A DNA stretch of 64,000 nt from an uncultured Oscillibacter sp. (GCA_947365245.1 CANAWG010000005.1:62001-126000); one strand, 5' to 3'. Positions 23,612-32,167 are shown, counted from the stretch's first letter. A program made the numbers and translations. Notes: a model not told the origin generated them from the sequence alone.

Positions 23612-24118
23612 ATGTTCCACGCAGCCGTTGTGACGGTCAGTGACCGCAGCTTTTCCGGCCAGCGCCCGGACAGCGCCGGCCCCCTGGTGGCGGAGCTGCT
23701 GCAAGAGGCCGGATATCAGGTGGTAAAAACCGCCGTCGTGCCGGACGAGCGGCCCCAAATTGAGCAGATCCTGCGGGAGATCGCGGACGCCGGCTCTGTC
23801 CAGCTGCTGCTCACCACCGGCGGCACCGGCTTCGCCCCCCGGGATGTGACGCCGGAGGCGACGCTTTCGGTCTGTGACCGCCTCACCCCCGGCATCCCGG
23901 AGGCCATGCGCTATGCCTCCATGGCCATCACCCCCAGGGCCATGCTCTCTCGGGCCCAGGCGGGCATCCGGGGCGGGACCCTCATCGTCAACCTCCCCGG
24001 CTCCCCCAGGGCCGCCCGGGAGAATCTGGAGGCCGTCCTCCCCGCCCTGGCCCACGGGCTGGAGATGCTCTCCGGCCGTCCGGCGGACTGCGCCGCCGAA
24101 TTTCAGGCCCAACCGTAA
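23612..24118 (+). CDS. mogA: Molybdopterin adenylyltransferase, MogA/MoaB family
   Basis: Activates molybdopterin by adenylylation before metal insertion. 168 residues, single MoCF domain: AAVVTVSDRSFSGQRPDSAG, LLLTTGGTGFAPRDVTPEAT, AMLSRAQAGIRGGTLIVNLPGSP. The GGTG and TPEAT motifs identify the active site. It terminates the mod gene run and is followed by a strong bidirectional terminator. Confidence 0.93.
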   Translation: MFHAAVVTVSDRSFSGQRPDSAGPLVAELLQEAGYQVVKTAVVPDERPQIEQILREIADAGSVQLLLTTGGTGFAPRDVTPEATLSVCDRLTPGIPEAMRYASMAITPRAMLSRAQAGIRGGTLIVNLPGSPRAARENLEAVLPALAHGLEMLSGRPADCAAEFQAQP

Positions 24119-24132
24119 CGCACGGAAAAAAG

Positions 24133-24166
24133 ACAGCCCCACGGCCGTAAGGCCGTGGGGCTTCTT
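24133..24166. terminator. Bidirectional terminator between mogA and the class A PBP gene
   Basis: Twelve-base stem AGCCCCACGGCC with GGCCGTGGGGCT and GTAA loop, A-run to the left and T-containing sequence to the right. Confidence 0.85.
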
Positions 24167-24170
24167 GACG

Positions 24171-26858
24171 CTATGCCGCCGGAGTGTTGTTCCAGAGGTC
24201 GTCGAACCAGTTCCCTCCGCCGGGATCACCGGTGGAGCCTGGATTCTCCGTGGAACCCGGGTCCGTGACCGGAGGCTCCTGGGGCTCGACGGGCTGCTCC
24301 GGTGTGCCGGTGCCGGGATTTTCAGGCGTGCCGGGATCCACAGGCTCCGCCGGGGGCGCGTAGTTGGGGTCGTAGGGGTCATTGGGATCGTATGGATTGT
24401 TGGGATCGTAGGGGTTGTTGGGGTCCTGAGCCTCGGGGTCGTAGGGCATTCCGCTGCCGCCGTGGGACGGGCATCCGTTCTCCTCCGCCGCTTTCTGCAT
24501 GTTCACCAGCAGATAGACGTCGTCCTCCGCGGAGATATTGGGGCCGTAGTCTTCCCGCTCGTAGTTCAAAACGCCTTTTTCCGCGACGGAGTACACGGGA
24601 CACAGCGCCCCGGCCAGGCATTTGCCCTCGGTGCAGTAATTGGCCATGACGTGGAGATTGCAGGACTCCGTGGGAGCCAGACCCGCGGGAATCTCAAAGG
24701 ACACCGCCCGGTCCCCCCGGATGTCCGCGTGGCAGGCGTCGGTGCACAAAAGGCCGCTGTCGGCGCAGACCGTCACGGTGGTCAGACCGCTCTCCGGCTT
24801 TTCAAAGGGCTTGTTCTCCAGGCCCTCGTGGATCTGCTGCATGACCTTTTTCCACATGGTGACCGCTGGGTTGCCGTTGTAGGAGATGCGCTCGGCGGAC
24901 TTGAAGCCGGTCCACACCGCCGCGCAGTAGTAGGGTGAGTAGCCCGCGAAGTAGCGGTCGTAGTTGTCGTTGGTGGTGCCGGTCTTGCCGGCGATGGTCA
25001 TGCCGCTGAAGCTGGCGGAGGCGCCGGTGCCGGTGGTGGCGGCGGCGCGGAGCATCTTGGTCATGAGGTAGGCCGTGGTCTCCTTCATGGCCACGTGGGA
25101 CTCCGGTTCGTTCTCCAGGATCACATTGCCCCTGGAGTCCTCCACGTAGGTGTAGGTTCGGGGCTTGTTGTAGATGCCCTTGTTGACGAAGCAGGAGTAG
25201 GCCGCCGCCATCTCCACGGTGCTCAGTCCGTAGGTCAGTCCGCCCATCCCCAAGGGGCTGGGGGCCATGTCGTTGGGGTGGAGGTCCAATCCCAGGTTCT
25301 CCGTGGCAAAGGCGTAGGCCTCCACCGTGCCCACCGACTCCAGCGCCTGGACGGCGATGGTGTTGATGGACCGCCGGATGCCCTCCTGCACGGAGGTCCA
25401 GCCGGTGTAGCGGTTGGGGGAGTTCTTGGGCCAGGGGCTGCCGCCCTCCAGCCGGACGGGGTAGTTGTCAAAGGTGGTGGCCGGGGTGATGGTCCCCGCG
25501 TCCAGGGCCGGGGCGTAGGCCGTCAGGGGCTTCATGGAGGAGCCCACCTGCTTTTTCATGGTGGCGTAGTTGCTCATCAGGTTCCCCTCCTTGGGATCCA
25601 TGGCGCCCACGATGGCCACCACGTTGCCGGTGTAGGGGTCCATGACGGTGATGCCCGACTGAAGGGGCTGTCCCTTTTTGGAGGTGACGTCCAGATTGCT
25701 GCGGTCGGCGTAGATGGACTCGGCGATGTCCTGGATCCTGGGGTCCATGGTGGTGTAGATCTTGTAGCCGCTGCGGTACATCAGATCCAGGGCCGCGTCC
25801 TTGTCGATGTCGTACTTCGCGGCCAGGTCCCGGGACACATCCAGGAGCACCTGGTCCACGAACCAGTTGTTGATGTTGCTCCTGCCGGCGCCGGCGGTGG
25901 CCTCGGCCACCAGCTCGTCCGCCTCCACGGAGCCGTCGGTAAAGTTCAGGGGCTCCGCCTTGTACCGGTCCCGCTCCTCCTCGGTGAGGTAGGGCACGCC
26001 GGTATCGGGGTTGATGACCTCCGGATCGGCCATCCGGTCCAGAACCCATCCCTGCCGCTTCTTGTTGGCCGCCCGGGGGGTGGTGGTGGTGCCGTCCTCC
26101 CGGGTGATGGTAATGGTGGACATGGGGCCGTAGAGCTCGGGGTTGTTGGTGATGGCGATGATGCTTGCGCACTCCGCCACGCTGAGGTCCCACACGTCCT
26201 TGCCGAAATAGTACTGGGACGCCGTCTGCACGCCGTAGCAGCCCTTGCCCAGGTAGATGGTGTTGAGATACCGGGTGAGGATCTGCTCCTTGCTGGTGTT
26301 CTTCTCAAACTGCAGCGCCCGGATGATCTCCCGGATCTTGCGGTTGATGGTGACATCCTTGTCCTTGGTGATGTTCCGCAGCACCTGCTGGGTGATGGTG
26401 GACGCGCCGAACGTGTCCCCTCCTGTCAGGAAGCTCCTCACCGCGCTGAGGGTCCGCCGCCAGTCCACGCCGTGGTGCTGGAAGAACCGGTGGTCCTCGA
26501 TGGCCACCGCCGCCTGCCACATGGCGTCGGGGATCTGGTCATAGGTCACCAGGATCCGGTCCTCGACGCCGTGGATGGTCTGGTACTCCACCCACTCCCC
26601 CGTCTCCTGGTCCTGGTAGTAGATGAAAGAGCTGAGGTCCAGCTCGTAGTCGTCCATGGACACCGTCAGGCTGGGGGCCACGGTGGTGTTGATATACTGC
26701 AAAAAGATATAGGCGAAAATCCCGGCGGTCAAAACGCCGATCAGCGCCACGGTAAACACCACAAACACCAATCGTCCGAAAACCCCCGCCGCCGTGCGGG
26801 CCGGGCTTCTCCGCCGTCTCCGCGTCCGGGACGCCTGCGGTCTCTTCTCGTGCTCCAA
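24171..26858 (-). CDS. Class A penicillin-binding protein (PBP1A type)
   Basis: Bifunctional peptidoglycan glycosyltransferase/transpeptidase, 895 residues. Basic cytoplasmic tail, one membrane anchor (about 30-55), GT51 domain with EDHRFFQHHGVD (Glu121 catalytic) and GASTITQQVLRN, then the transpeptidase with SSMK at 430-433, SIN at 487-489 and KTGTT at 615-619. The last 120 residues are a disordered Pro/Gly/Asn tail with repeated PYDPNN-type units. Start is TTG 26858 with GGAGG about ten bases away; no ATG lies near. A CADSGLLCTDAC-type cysteine pair region follows the catalytic domain. Confidence 0.95.
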   Translation of the reverse strand: MEHEKRPQASRTRRRRRSPARTAAGVFGRLVFVVFTVALIGVLTAGIFAYIFLQYINTTVAPSLTVSMDDYELDLSSFIYYQDQETGEWVEYQTIHGVEDRILVTYDQIPDAMWQAAVAIEDHRFFQHHGVDWRRTLSAVRSFLTGGDTFGASTITQQVLRNITKDKDVTINRKIREIIRALQFEKNTSKEQILTRYLNTIYLGKGCYGVQTASQYYFGKDVWDLSVAECASIIAITNNPELYGPMSTITITREDGTTTTPRAANKKRQGWVLDRMADPEVINPDTGVPYLTEEERDRYKAEPLNFTDGSVEADELVAEATAGAGRSNINNWFVDQVLLDVSRDLAAKYDIDKDAALDLMYRSGYKIYTTMDPRIQDIAESIYADRSNLDVTSKKGQPLQSGITVMDPYTGNVVAIVGAMDPKEGNLMSNYATMKKQVGSSMKPLTAYAPALDAGTITPATTFDNYPVRLEGGSPWPKNSPNRYTGWTSVQEGIRRSINTIAVQALESVGTVEAYAFATENLGLDLHPNDMAPSPLGMGGLTYGLSTVEMAAAYSCFVNKGIYNKPRTYTYVEDSRGNVILENEPESHVAMKETTAYLMTKMLRAAATTGTGASASFSGMTIAGKTGTTNDNYDRYFAGYSPYYCAAVWTGFKSAERISYNGNPAVTMWKKVMQQIHEGLENKPFEKPESGLTTVTVCADSGLLCTDACHADIRGDRAVSFEIPAGLAPTESCNLHVMANYCTEGKCLAGALCPVYSVAEKGVLNYEREDYGPNISAEDDVYLLVNMQKAAEENGCPSHGGSGMPYDPEAQDPNNPYDPNNPYDPNDPYDPNYAPPAEPVDPGTPENPGTGTPEQPVEPQEPPVTDPGSTENPGSTGDPGGGNWFDDLWNNTPAA

Positions 26859-26960
26859 AATCAGGGCACCTCCGATCTGAAATCAAAAATTCTGGCAAAA
26901 GTTTCCGCCGGGCCTGTCCCTCTCGGGCGTCTGCCTGCGAAATCCCATAATGCACCATAA

Positions 26961-26988
26961 TATTTACTATTGTATCATCCCCTGTCAA
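26961..26988 (-). promoter_or_regulatory. Promoter of the class A PBP gene
   Basis: Minus strand TTGACA, 16 bases, TAAATA; a second -10-like TACAAT overlaps. Located about 100 nt before the TTG start. Confidence 0.5.
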
Positions 26989-27107
26989 GTTTGAAATTGT
27001 CGTATTTTCCGGAAAAATAGTTTCCGATTTGCATGATTCTCTCTGGTTTGCGCAGAATATGTCCCATCCAAAGGGCCTGCTTTTCCGTATTTTCACAAGT
27101 TCGCCTC

Positions 27108-27136
27108 TTGCAATCCCGGGAAAAGTCATATACAAT
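27108..27136 (+). promoter_or_regulatory. Promoter of the DUF1292 gene
   Basis: TTGCAA, exactly 17 bases, TACAAT. Confidence 0.7.
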
Positions 27137-27174
27137 ACTGCCAGACACCACAAAACAGCAAGGAGGACGGTTCT

Positions 27175-27459
27175 ATGAGCGACGAATTCGGCCCCACTTT
27201 CATCACCGTCACCGATGAGGACGGCAACGAGATCGCCCTGGAGTTTATCGACGCCCTGGAGTACAACGGCCAGATGTACCAGGCTTTCTTCCCCGCTGAG
27301 ACGGAGGACAACGAGGACGACCCGGACAACGGCCTGGTCATTTTGAAGGTCCTCCACGAGGACGGCGAGGACCTCCTCTCCACCCTGGACTCCGACGAGG
27401 AGCTGGAGGCGGTGTACGAGCTGTTTATGGAAAATCTCTTTCAGGACGAGGAGGAATAA
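27175..27459 (+). CDS. DUF1292 (UPF0473) protein
   Basis: 94-residue very acidic cytosolic protein of the DUF1292 family (TVTDEDGNEIALEFIDAL, LKVLHEDGEDLLSTLDSDEELEAVYELF). In other Firmicutes the gene often sits by ruvX/yrrK and alaS; here it stands alone. Function unknown. AAGGAGG site nine bases upstream of ATG 27175. The 6S RNA gene follows directly. Confidence 0.88.
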   Translation: MSDEFGPTFITVTDEDGNEIALEFIDALEYNGQMYQAFFPAETEDNEDDPDNGLVILKVLHEDGEDLLSTLDSDEELEAVYELFMENLFQDEEE

Positions 27460-27463
27460 CCTC

Positions 27464-27492
27464 TTGCGTTCCGCCGGAGAGTGTGATACGAT
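27464..27492 (+). promoter_or_regulatory. Promoter of the 6S RNA gene
   Basis: TTGCGT, exactly 17 bases, TACGAT, giving a start near 27499. Confidence 0.65.
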
Positions 27493-27498
27493 ATGATT

Positions 27499-27700
27499 AC
27501 CCTGCGGGGTTCGTGATAGGTCTTTTTTTAACCCACATTTCGTTATACGGGATGCCGGATCAGCGCGTGGTTCGCAGGCCTCCCGGCTGCCGTCTGCGGC
27601 TGGAAGTTGGAAGCGATAAAGCACGCTGGAGGCAACCCACCTGTCCGTAAAGGTGCAGGTTATAACGGATCTACACGGCCATCGCGGGGTACGTTTTTTT
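27499..27700 (+). ncRNA. ssrS: 6S RNA (SsrS), RNA polymerase regulator
   Basis: A 200-nt non-coding stretch matching what I recall of clostridial 6S RNA: CTGCGGGGTTCGTGATAGG and TTAACCCACATTTCGTTATA in the 5' half, CAGGCCTCCCGGCTGCCGTC, then GGAAGCGATAAAGC, CTGGAGGCAACCCACCTGTC and GGTTATAACGGA in the 3' half, with ends able to pair as a closing stem. 6S RNA mimics an open promoter and binds the SigA holoenzyme. No protein-coding frame in it is convincing. The exact 3' end is uncertain. Confidence 0.8.
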
Positions 27701-27724
27701 CAGGGCAGGCGTCTGCCCTGTTTT
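27701..27724 (+). terminator. Terminator downstream of the 6S RNA
   Basis: CAGGGCAG with CTGCCCTG around a four-base loop, followed by TTTT, and itself preceded by seven T residues. The 169 bases from here to the next gene hold no clear promoter. Confidence 0.65.
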
Positions 27725-27893
27725 GCTGTGCATAGACCATTTCAGCCTGATTTCAGGCGAAGGGGTTAGTCTTAAATGTATGTGCGGAAAGGGGGTCATC
27801 GGATGCGGATTCTGCGTCAAGTGCGGGCGATCGCGTCGGAGGGCCGAAATTCTCTTGGAGGTGATAAAAACAGCTGTAAAAAAGGAGAATATC

Positions 27894-28577
27894 ATGAAAG
27901 ACATTCCGAACCCCAACGCGGTCTTTCCCAACGAGTACAAGACCTCGTGCTTTATTAAAAATGTCGTCAAGGCTCCCAACATCACCATTGGGGACTACAC
28001 CTACTACGACGACCCCGCGGACCCCACGGGCTTTGAGCGGAACAACGTCCTTTTCAACTACCCGGAGTTTGGGGACCGTCTGATCATCGGGAAGTTCTGC
28101 TCCATCGCCAGCGGCGTCCGCTTCATCATGGGCAGCGCCAACCACCGCACCAGCAGCGTCAGCACCTATCCTTTCAGCGTCTTCGGCGGCGCGTGGACGG
28201 AAAACACGCCGCCCCATCTCTCCCAGCTCCCTTTCAAGGGGGATACTGTGGTGGGGAACGACGTCTGGATCGGGCGGGAGAGCGTCATCCTGCCCGGCGT
28301 CCGCATCGGGGACGGTGCCGTCGTGGCGGCCCGCTCCGTGGTGACAAGGGACGTGGAGCCCTACACCGTGGCGGGCGGCAACCCCGCCCGGCCCATCAAA
28401 AAACGGTTCGGCGGAGAGCTGATCTCCCTTCTGCTGGAGCTGCGCTGGTGGGACATGGAGCCGGAGGCCCTGGCGGACTTTCTGCCCGTGCTGTGTGACA
28501 GCGATCTGGAGGCCGCGGAGAGGGAGATCCGGCGGATTTTGGAGGCCCGGAGGCAGATCCCGTCTGAAAATCCATAA
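27894..28577 (+). CDS. Vat-like xenobiotic acetyltransferase (left-handed beta-helix)
   Basis: 227 residues of the XAT group, which includes streptogramin A O-acetyltransferases Vat(A-H) and CatB. Matches along the whole chain: [28 protein letters not shown], the catalytic His in [40 protein letters not shown] and [14 protein letters not shown] (hexapeptide repeats). Start ATG 27894 follows AAAGGAG. Whether it acetylates a streptogramin, chloramphenicol or another acceptor cannot be decided here; many gut genomes carry related genes without proven resistance. Confidence 0.9.
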   Translation: MKDIPNPNAVFPNEYKTSCFIKNVVKAPNITIGDYTYYDDPADPTGFERNNVLFNYPEFGDRLIIGKFCSIASGVRFIMGSANHRTSSVSTYPFSVFGGAWTENTPPHLSQLPFKGDTVVGNDVWIGRESVILPGVRIGDGAVVAARSVVTRDVEPYTVAGGNPARPIKKRFGGELISLLLELRWWDMEPEALADFLPVLCDSDLEAAEREIRRILEARRQIPSENP

Positions 28578-28604
28578 ATACGCCCCAAGGTTTAGAATTT
28601 CCAC

Positions 28605-28633
28605 TTGCACAATGCGTTTGAATCCAGTATAAT
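28605..28633 (+). promoter_or_regulatory. Promoter of the PpiC-type foldase gene
   Basis: TTGCAC, exactly 17 bases, TATAAT; strong near-consensus promoter with a leader of about 65 nt. Confidence 0.8.
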
Positions 28634-28706
28634 AGGCAAGTGCGTAAAATCCCAGCCGCGGAAAAGCGGCGGGAACCACCAATACTTGAGAGGACTGAAA
28701 CAACAA

Positions 28707-30284
28707 ATGAGCGCATCTAGAGAAAAGAAATCCCGGCAGGAACAGAGCAGCGCCGGCTGGACCGACCCCAAGACCGCCCGCGAGGCGCAGCAGCGCAAGG
28801 AGGAAAAGCGCAGCAGCATTCTCTACGGCGTCATCGCCGTGGTGTTCGTGCTGGTGGCCATTACCGTCATCGTCTGGAAGAGCAACATCATCCAGAAGAC
28901 CGCCACCGCCGCCACCATCGACGGGCAGAAGTACACGGCCGCCGAGGTGACTTTCCACTATCAGAACGCCTACCGCAACTTCATCAACAACTACTACGCC
29001 TATCTCTCTTATGGCGTACTGAGCCTGAACACCAGCGCCTCTCTCTCCGACCAGACCATGAGCGAGGGCGACGTGACCATGCTGAATCTGGAGCCCGACG
29101 CCGTGGGACAAACCTGGAAGGATTACTTCACAAACCAGGCCCTGGAACAGATGGCCGCCGTCCAGTCCGTGCTGAAAACCGCCGAGGACGAGGGCTTCCA
29201 GTATCCCGCCAGCGTTCAGGAGAGCTATGACAGCAACATGCAGTCCCTGCACGACAACGCCGCTGCCAGCGGCGTCTCCGCCGACCGCTATCTCCAGGCC
29301 AATCTGGGCAGCATTATGACGGAGAAGGTCTATGGCCAGCGGCTGATGGCCACCCTCCAGTACGAGGCCTACGCCAACGCCAAGCAGGACAGTCTCATCT
29401 ACTCCGACGCGGAGCTGGAGGACGCCTACAAGGCCGACCGCAGCATCTATGACCAGGTGGATTACGAGTATGTCACCGTCTCCGGCACCGCCGATCCCGC
29501 CACTGACGATGAGGGCAACGCGGTGGAACCCAGCGAAGAGGAGACCGCCGCCGCCATGAACGCCGCCAAGACCAAGGCCGAGGAGATCCTGGCCGCCTAC
29601 CGGAGCGGCCAAAGCCTGGAGTCCCTGTCGGACCCGGACAACGGGGTCACCTACACCCACTCAGAGACCGCCTCCTACTCCGCCACCCCTGTTCTGGAGT
29701 GGGCCTTTGACGACGCCCGCCGGGAGGGCGACACCGACGTGATCGAAAGCTCCTCCTCCTACACCGTGGCCCTGTTCCACAGCAAGTCCCGCGCTGAGTA
29801 CAACACAGTGGACGTGCGCCACGTGCTGATCCAGCCCGAGACGACCACCCTCTCCAGCGAGGACGAGGGCTACCAGGCCGACGTGGACGCCAAGCGGGCC
29901 GACGCCAGGGCCAAGGCCGAGGAGCTGTACGCCCAGTGGCAGGCCGGTGAGGCCACCGAGGACTCTTTTGCTCAGCTGGCCCGGGACAACTCCTCCGACG
30001 GCAACGCCGCCGAGGGCGGCATCTACACGGAGGTCTACCAGGGCCAGATGGTCCCCACGTTCAACGACTGGTGCTTCGACGCCAGCCGGAAGCCCGGCGA
30101 CACCGGCATCGTGGAGACAGACTACGGCTACCACATCATGTACTTCGTGGGCCAGAACGAGCCCTACTGGAAAATCCAGGTCCGCGATGACCTGACCAAC
30201 GCCGACATGGACGAGTGGTACAAGACTTTCACCGAGAACCACACCATTGAGACGAATGACTCCGGCATGAAGTACGTCGGCTGA
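28707..30284 (+). CDS. Membrane-anchored parvulin-type peptidyl-prolyl isomerase
   Basis: 525 residues, probably a PrsA/SurA-like foldase acting on exported proteins. A basic N-terminus, one membrane helix (about 38-60), a SurA_N-like helical region, then two PpiC-like regions; the clear one is near the C-terminus: VDVRHVLIQPE, DSFAQLARDNSSDGNAAEGG, MVPTFNDWCFDASRKPGDTG and TDYGYHIMYFVG. No lipobox, unlike PrsA. ATG 28707 is the first start after the promoter; the AGAGGA site is rather far (about 12 bases). Confidence 0.88.
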   Translation: MSASREKKSRQEQSSAGWTDPKTAREAQQRKEEKRSSILYGVIAVVFVLVAITVIVWKSNIIQKTATAATIDGQKYTAAEVTFHYQNAYRNFINNYYAYLSYGVLSLNTSASLSDQTMSEGDVTMLNLEPDAVGQTWKDYFTNQALEQMAAVQSVLKTAEDEGFQYPASVQESYDSNMQSLHDNAAASGVSADRYLQANLGSIMTEKVYGQRLMATLQYEAYANAKQDSLIYSDAELEDAYKADRSIYDQVDYEYVTVSGTADPATDDEGNAVEPSEEETAAAMNAAKTKAEEILAAYRSGQSLESLSDPDNGVTYTHSETASYSATPVLEWAFDDARREGDTDVIESSSSYTVALFHSKSRAEYNTVDVRHVLIQPETTTLSSEDEGYQADVDAKRADARAKAEELYAQWQAGEATEDSFAQLARDNSSDGNAAEGGIYTEVYQGQMVPTFNDWCFDASRKPGDTGIVETDYGYHIMYFVGQNEPYWKIQVRDDLTNADMDEWYKTFTENHTIETNDSGMKYVG

Positions 30285-30307
30285 TCTCCAGCGAATTCTT
30301 CGGATAA

Positions 30308-30337
30308 CGGGACGGCCCAGGGCCGTCCCGTCTCTTT
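30308..30337 (+). terminator. Terminator of the foldase gene
   Basis: Ten-base stem CGGGACGGCC with GGCCGTCCCG, CAG loop, then TCTCTTT. Confidence 0.75.
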
Positions 30338-30349
30338 ATGGAGGCGCCT

Positions 30350-31087
30350 ATGAGGGAGCAGTTTCTGCGCAATGAGATGCTGTGGGGCCGGGAGGGTCAG
30401 AAAAAACTCTCCGCCGCCCATGTCATCGTCTTCGGCCTGGGGGGCGTGGGCAGCTACGCCGCCGAGTGCCTGGCCCGCGCCGGCATCGGGGAGCTGACGC
30501 TGGTGGACAGCGACACGGTGTCCGTCACCAACCTGAACCGCCAGCTGGAGGCGCTGTGGTCCACCGTGGGCCAGCCCAAGGCGGAGGCCGCGGCCCGCCG
30601 CATCCGGGACATCCATCCGGAGGCGGTCCTCCACCCCGTCCACGGCCTCTACGACGCCGCCCACCGGGAGGACTTTTTCCCCGCCGGGTGCCGGTACGAC
30701 TACATTGTGGACGCCATCGACCTGGTGAGCTGCAAGCTGGATCTGGCGGAGACCGCCCGGCGGCTGGACATCCCCCTCATCATGGCCCTGGGCACCGGCA
30801 ACAAGCTGGACCCCACGCTGCTGCGGGCGGCGGACATCTCCGAAACCTACGGCTGCCCCCTGGCCCGGGTGATGCGCAAGGAGCTGCGAAACCGGGGTAT
30901 CCTCCACCAAAAGGTGGTGTTCAGTCCGGAGCAGGCCGCCCCCGCCCGCCAGCTGGAGGCCCCTCCGCCGGGGCGGCGCAGCGTCCCCGCCAGCAATCCC
31001 TGGCTCCCCGCCGCGGCGGGCCTGCTGCTGGGCAGCGTGGTGGTGCGGGATATTCTGGATCAGAAAGAGAGAGACCCATTATGCTGA
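30350..31087 (+). CDS. tcdA: tRNA threonylcarbamoyladenosine dehydratase (TcdA/CsdL, ThiF family)
   Basis: 245-residue E1-like enzyme cyclising t6A37 to ct6A in tRNA. Nucleotide-binding VIVFGLGGVGSYAAECLARAG, then DSDTVSVTNLNRQ, VDAIDLVSCK and the C-terminal Gly/Pro region. It lacks the MoeB zinc cysteines and catalytic cysteine, supporting TcdA over MoeB. GGAGG overlaps an in-frame ATG at 30338, so ATG 30350 is the start. Overlaps the following DUF554 gene. Confidence 0.88.
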   Translation: MREQFLRNEMLWGREGQKKLSAAHVIVFGLGGVGSYAAECLARAGIGELTLVDSDTVSVTNLNRQLEALWSTVGQPKAEAAARRIRDIHPEAVLHPVHGLYDAAHREDFFPAGCRYDYIVDAIDLVSCKLDLAETARRLDIPLIMALGTGNKLDPTLLRAADISETYGCPLARVMRKELRNRGILHQKVVFSPEQAAPARQLEAPPPGRRSVPASNPWLPAAAGLLLGSVVVRDILDQKERDPLC

Positions 31088-31815
31088 CAGGAACCATCAT
31101 CAACGCCCTGGCCATCCTGGCCGGCTCCATTGTGGGGCTGCTGCTGAAGTGGCTGGCCGGCCGCTTCTCCTCCCGCCTCCCCGCGGGCAGCGCCGCCCTG
31201 GGACAGCGGCTTCAGAGCATCATCATGAACGGCGTGGCGCTGTGCGTCCTCTACATCGGCATCAGCGGGGCCCTGAAAGGGACCAACACCCTGGCCGCCA
31301 TCCTCTCCATGGTGGCCGGCGCCATCACCGGCGAGCTGCTGGACCTGGACCGGCGGATGCAGTCTCTGGGGGACTGGGTGCAGAAAAAGACCGCCCATCT
31401 GATCCGGGGTGAGGGCGGCGCCTCCGTGTCCGAGGGCTTCGTCACCGCCAGCCTCCTCTTCTGCGTGGGGGCCATGGCCATCGTGGGGGCCCTGGAGAAC
31501 GGCCTCACGGGGAACTACGAGACCCTCCAGGCCAAGTCCCTGCTGGACGGCATCAGCTCCATCGTCTTCGCCTCCTCTCTGGGACTGGGCGTGGCCTTTT
31601 CCGCCGCGGCGCTGTTTTTGTACCAGGGCAGCATCTCCCTGCTGGCCTCCGTTCTCTCTCCCCTTCTGGGGGACGCCGTTATCGCCGAGATGACCTGTGT
31701 GGGTTCCCTTTTGATCGTGGCCCTGGCCCTGAATATGCTGGGCATGACCAAGATCAAGGTGATGAACCTGGTGCCGGCGATCTTCTTCCCCGTCCTCCTC
31801 TGCCGGATTATGTGA
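31081..31815 (+). CDS. DUF554 membrane protein
   Basis: 244 residues, six to eight hydrophobic helices, family DUF554 (YdfK-like): MLTGTIINALAILAGSIVG at the start, GVALCVLYIGISGALKG, GFVTASLLFCVGAMAIVGALENGL and MTCVGSLLIVALALNMLG. ATG 31081 lies inside the last codons of tcdA, so translation is coupled. Function unknown; some members are suspected transporters. Confidence 0.88.
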   Translation: MLTGTIINALAILAGSIVGLLLKWLAGRFSSRLPAGSAALGQRLQSIIMNGVALCVLYIGISGALKGTNTLAAILSMVAGAITGELLDLDRRMQSLGDWVQKKTAHLIRGEGGASVSEGFVTASLLFCVGAMAIVGALENGLTGNYETLQAKSLLDGISSIVFASSLGLGVAFSAAALFLYQGSISLLASVLSPLLGDAVIAEMTCVGSLLIVALALNMLGMTKIKVMNLVPAIFFPVLLCRIM

Positions 31816-31821
31816 GAGGCA

Positions 31822-31852
31822 GAAAAAAGAGCCGCTTTTGCGGCTCTTTTTT
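31822..31852. terminator. Bidirectional terminator after the DUF554 gene
   Basis: AGAGCCGC with GCGGCTCT and a TTTT loop, flanked by six A and six T. It also ends the minus-strand DUF951 operon. Confidence 0.9.
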
Positions 31853-31867
31853 CTGTCTCTCATGTAC

Positions 31868-31963
31868 TCAGCGGATAAACGGCATCAGCGCCGAGGCCAC
31901 CAGCGCCAGCAGCAGCACCGCCACCAGCACCAGCGCCAGCACGCGCTTCATCTTTCCTCTCAT
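31868..31963 (-). CDS. 31-residue hydrophobic peptide coupled to DUF951
   Basis: A small reading frame: MRGKMKRVLALVL... ending in SALMPFIR, with a single membrane helix (about residues 8-27) behind a basic start. Its ATG overlaps the DUF951 stop (ATGA), and it has its own strong GGAGGGGGAGAGG site. These features argue for real translation. It ends just before the bidirectional terminator. No family was recognised; it could be a small membrane regulator or a subunit. Confidence 0.65.
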   Translation of the reverse strand: MRGKMKRVLALVLVAVLLLALVASALMPFIR

Positions 31964-32151
31964 GTCCTCTCCCCCTCCGTCAGGATTTTTCGGATGCTCT
32001 TTTCCGCCTTGGACCGGGGCACCATCAGCTCATGGCCGCAGCCCAGGCATTTCAGCTTGATGTCCATCCCCACCCGCAGGATCTCCCACTGGGTACTCCC
32101 GCAGGGATGGGGTTTTTTCAGCTCCACTTTGTCGTGCAGACGCAAGTCCAT
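31960..32151 (-). CDS. DUF951 small zinc-ribbon-like protein
   Basis: 63 residues of the DUF951 family: MDLRLHDKVELKKPHPCGS, WEILRVGMDIKLKCLGCGHELMVPR. Conserved cysteines HPCG and CLGCGH suggest a zinc or nucleic-acid-binding ribbon. Widely conserved in Firmicutes near the chromosome origin genes, function unknown. AGGAGG lies before ATG 32151. The stop overlaps the 31-residue peptide start. Confidence 0.9.
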   Translation of the reverse strand: MDLRLHDKVELKKPHPCGSTQWEILRVGMDIKLKCLGCGHELMVPRSKAEKSIRKILTEGERT

Positions 32152-32167
32152 GTGGTTCCTCCTGTCA

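Noticed and set aside
25095-26960. Plus-strand open frame of 621 codons antisense to the class A PBP
   Set aside because: Val/Gly/His-rich antisense shadow; the PBP has complete catalytic motifs on the other strand.
30338-30349. Earlier ATG start for tcdA
   Set aside because: The ribosome binding site GGAGG is part of those codons, so translation must begin at 30350.
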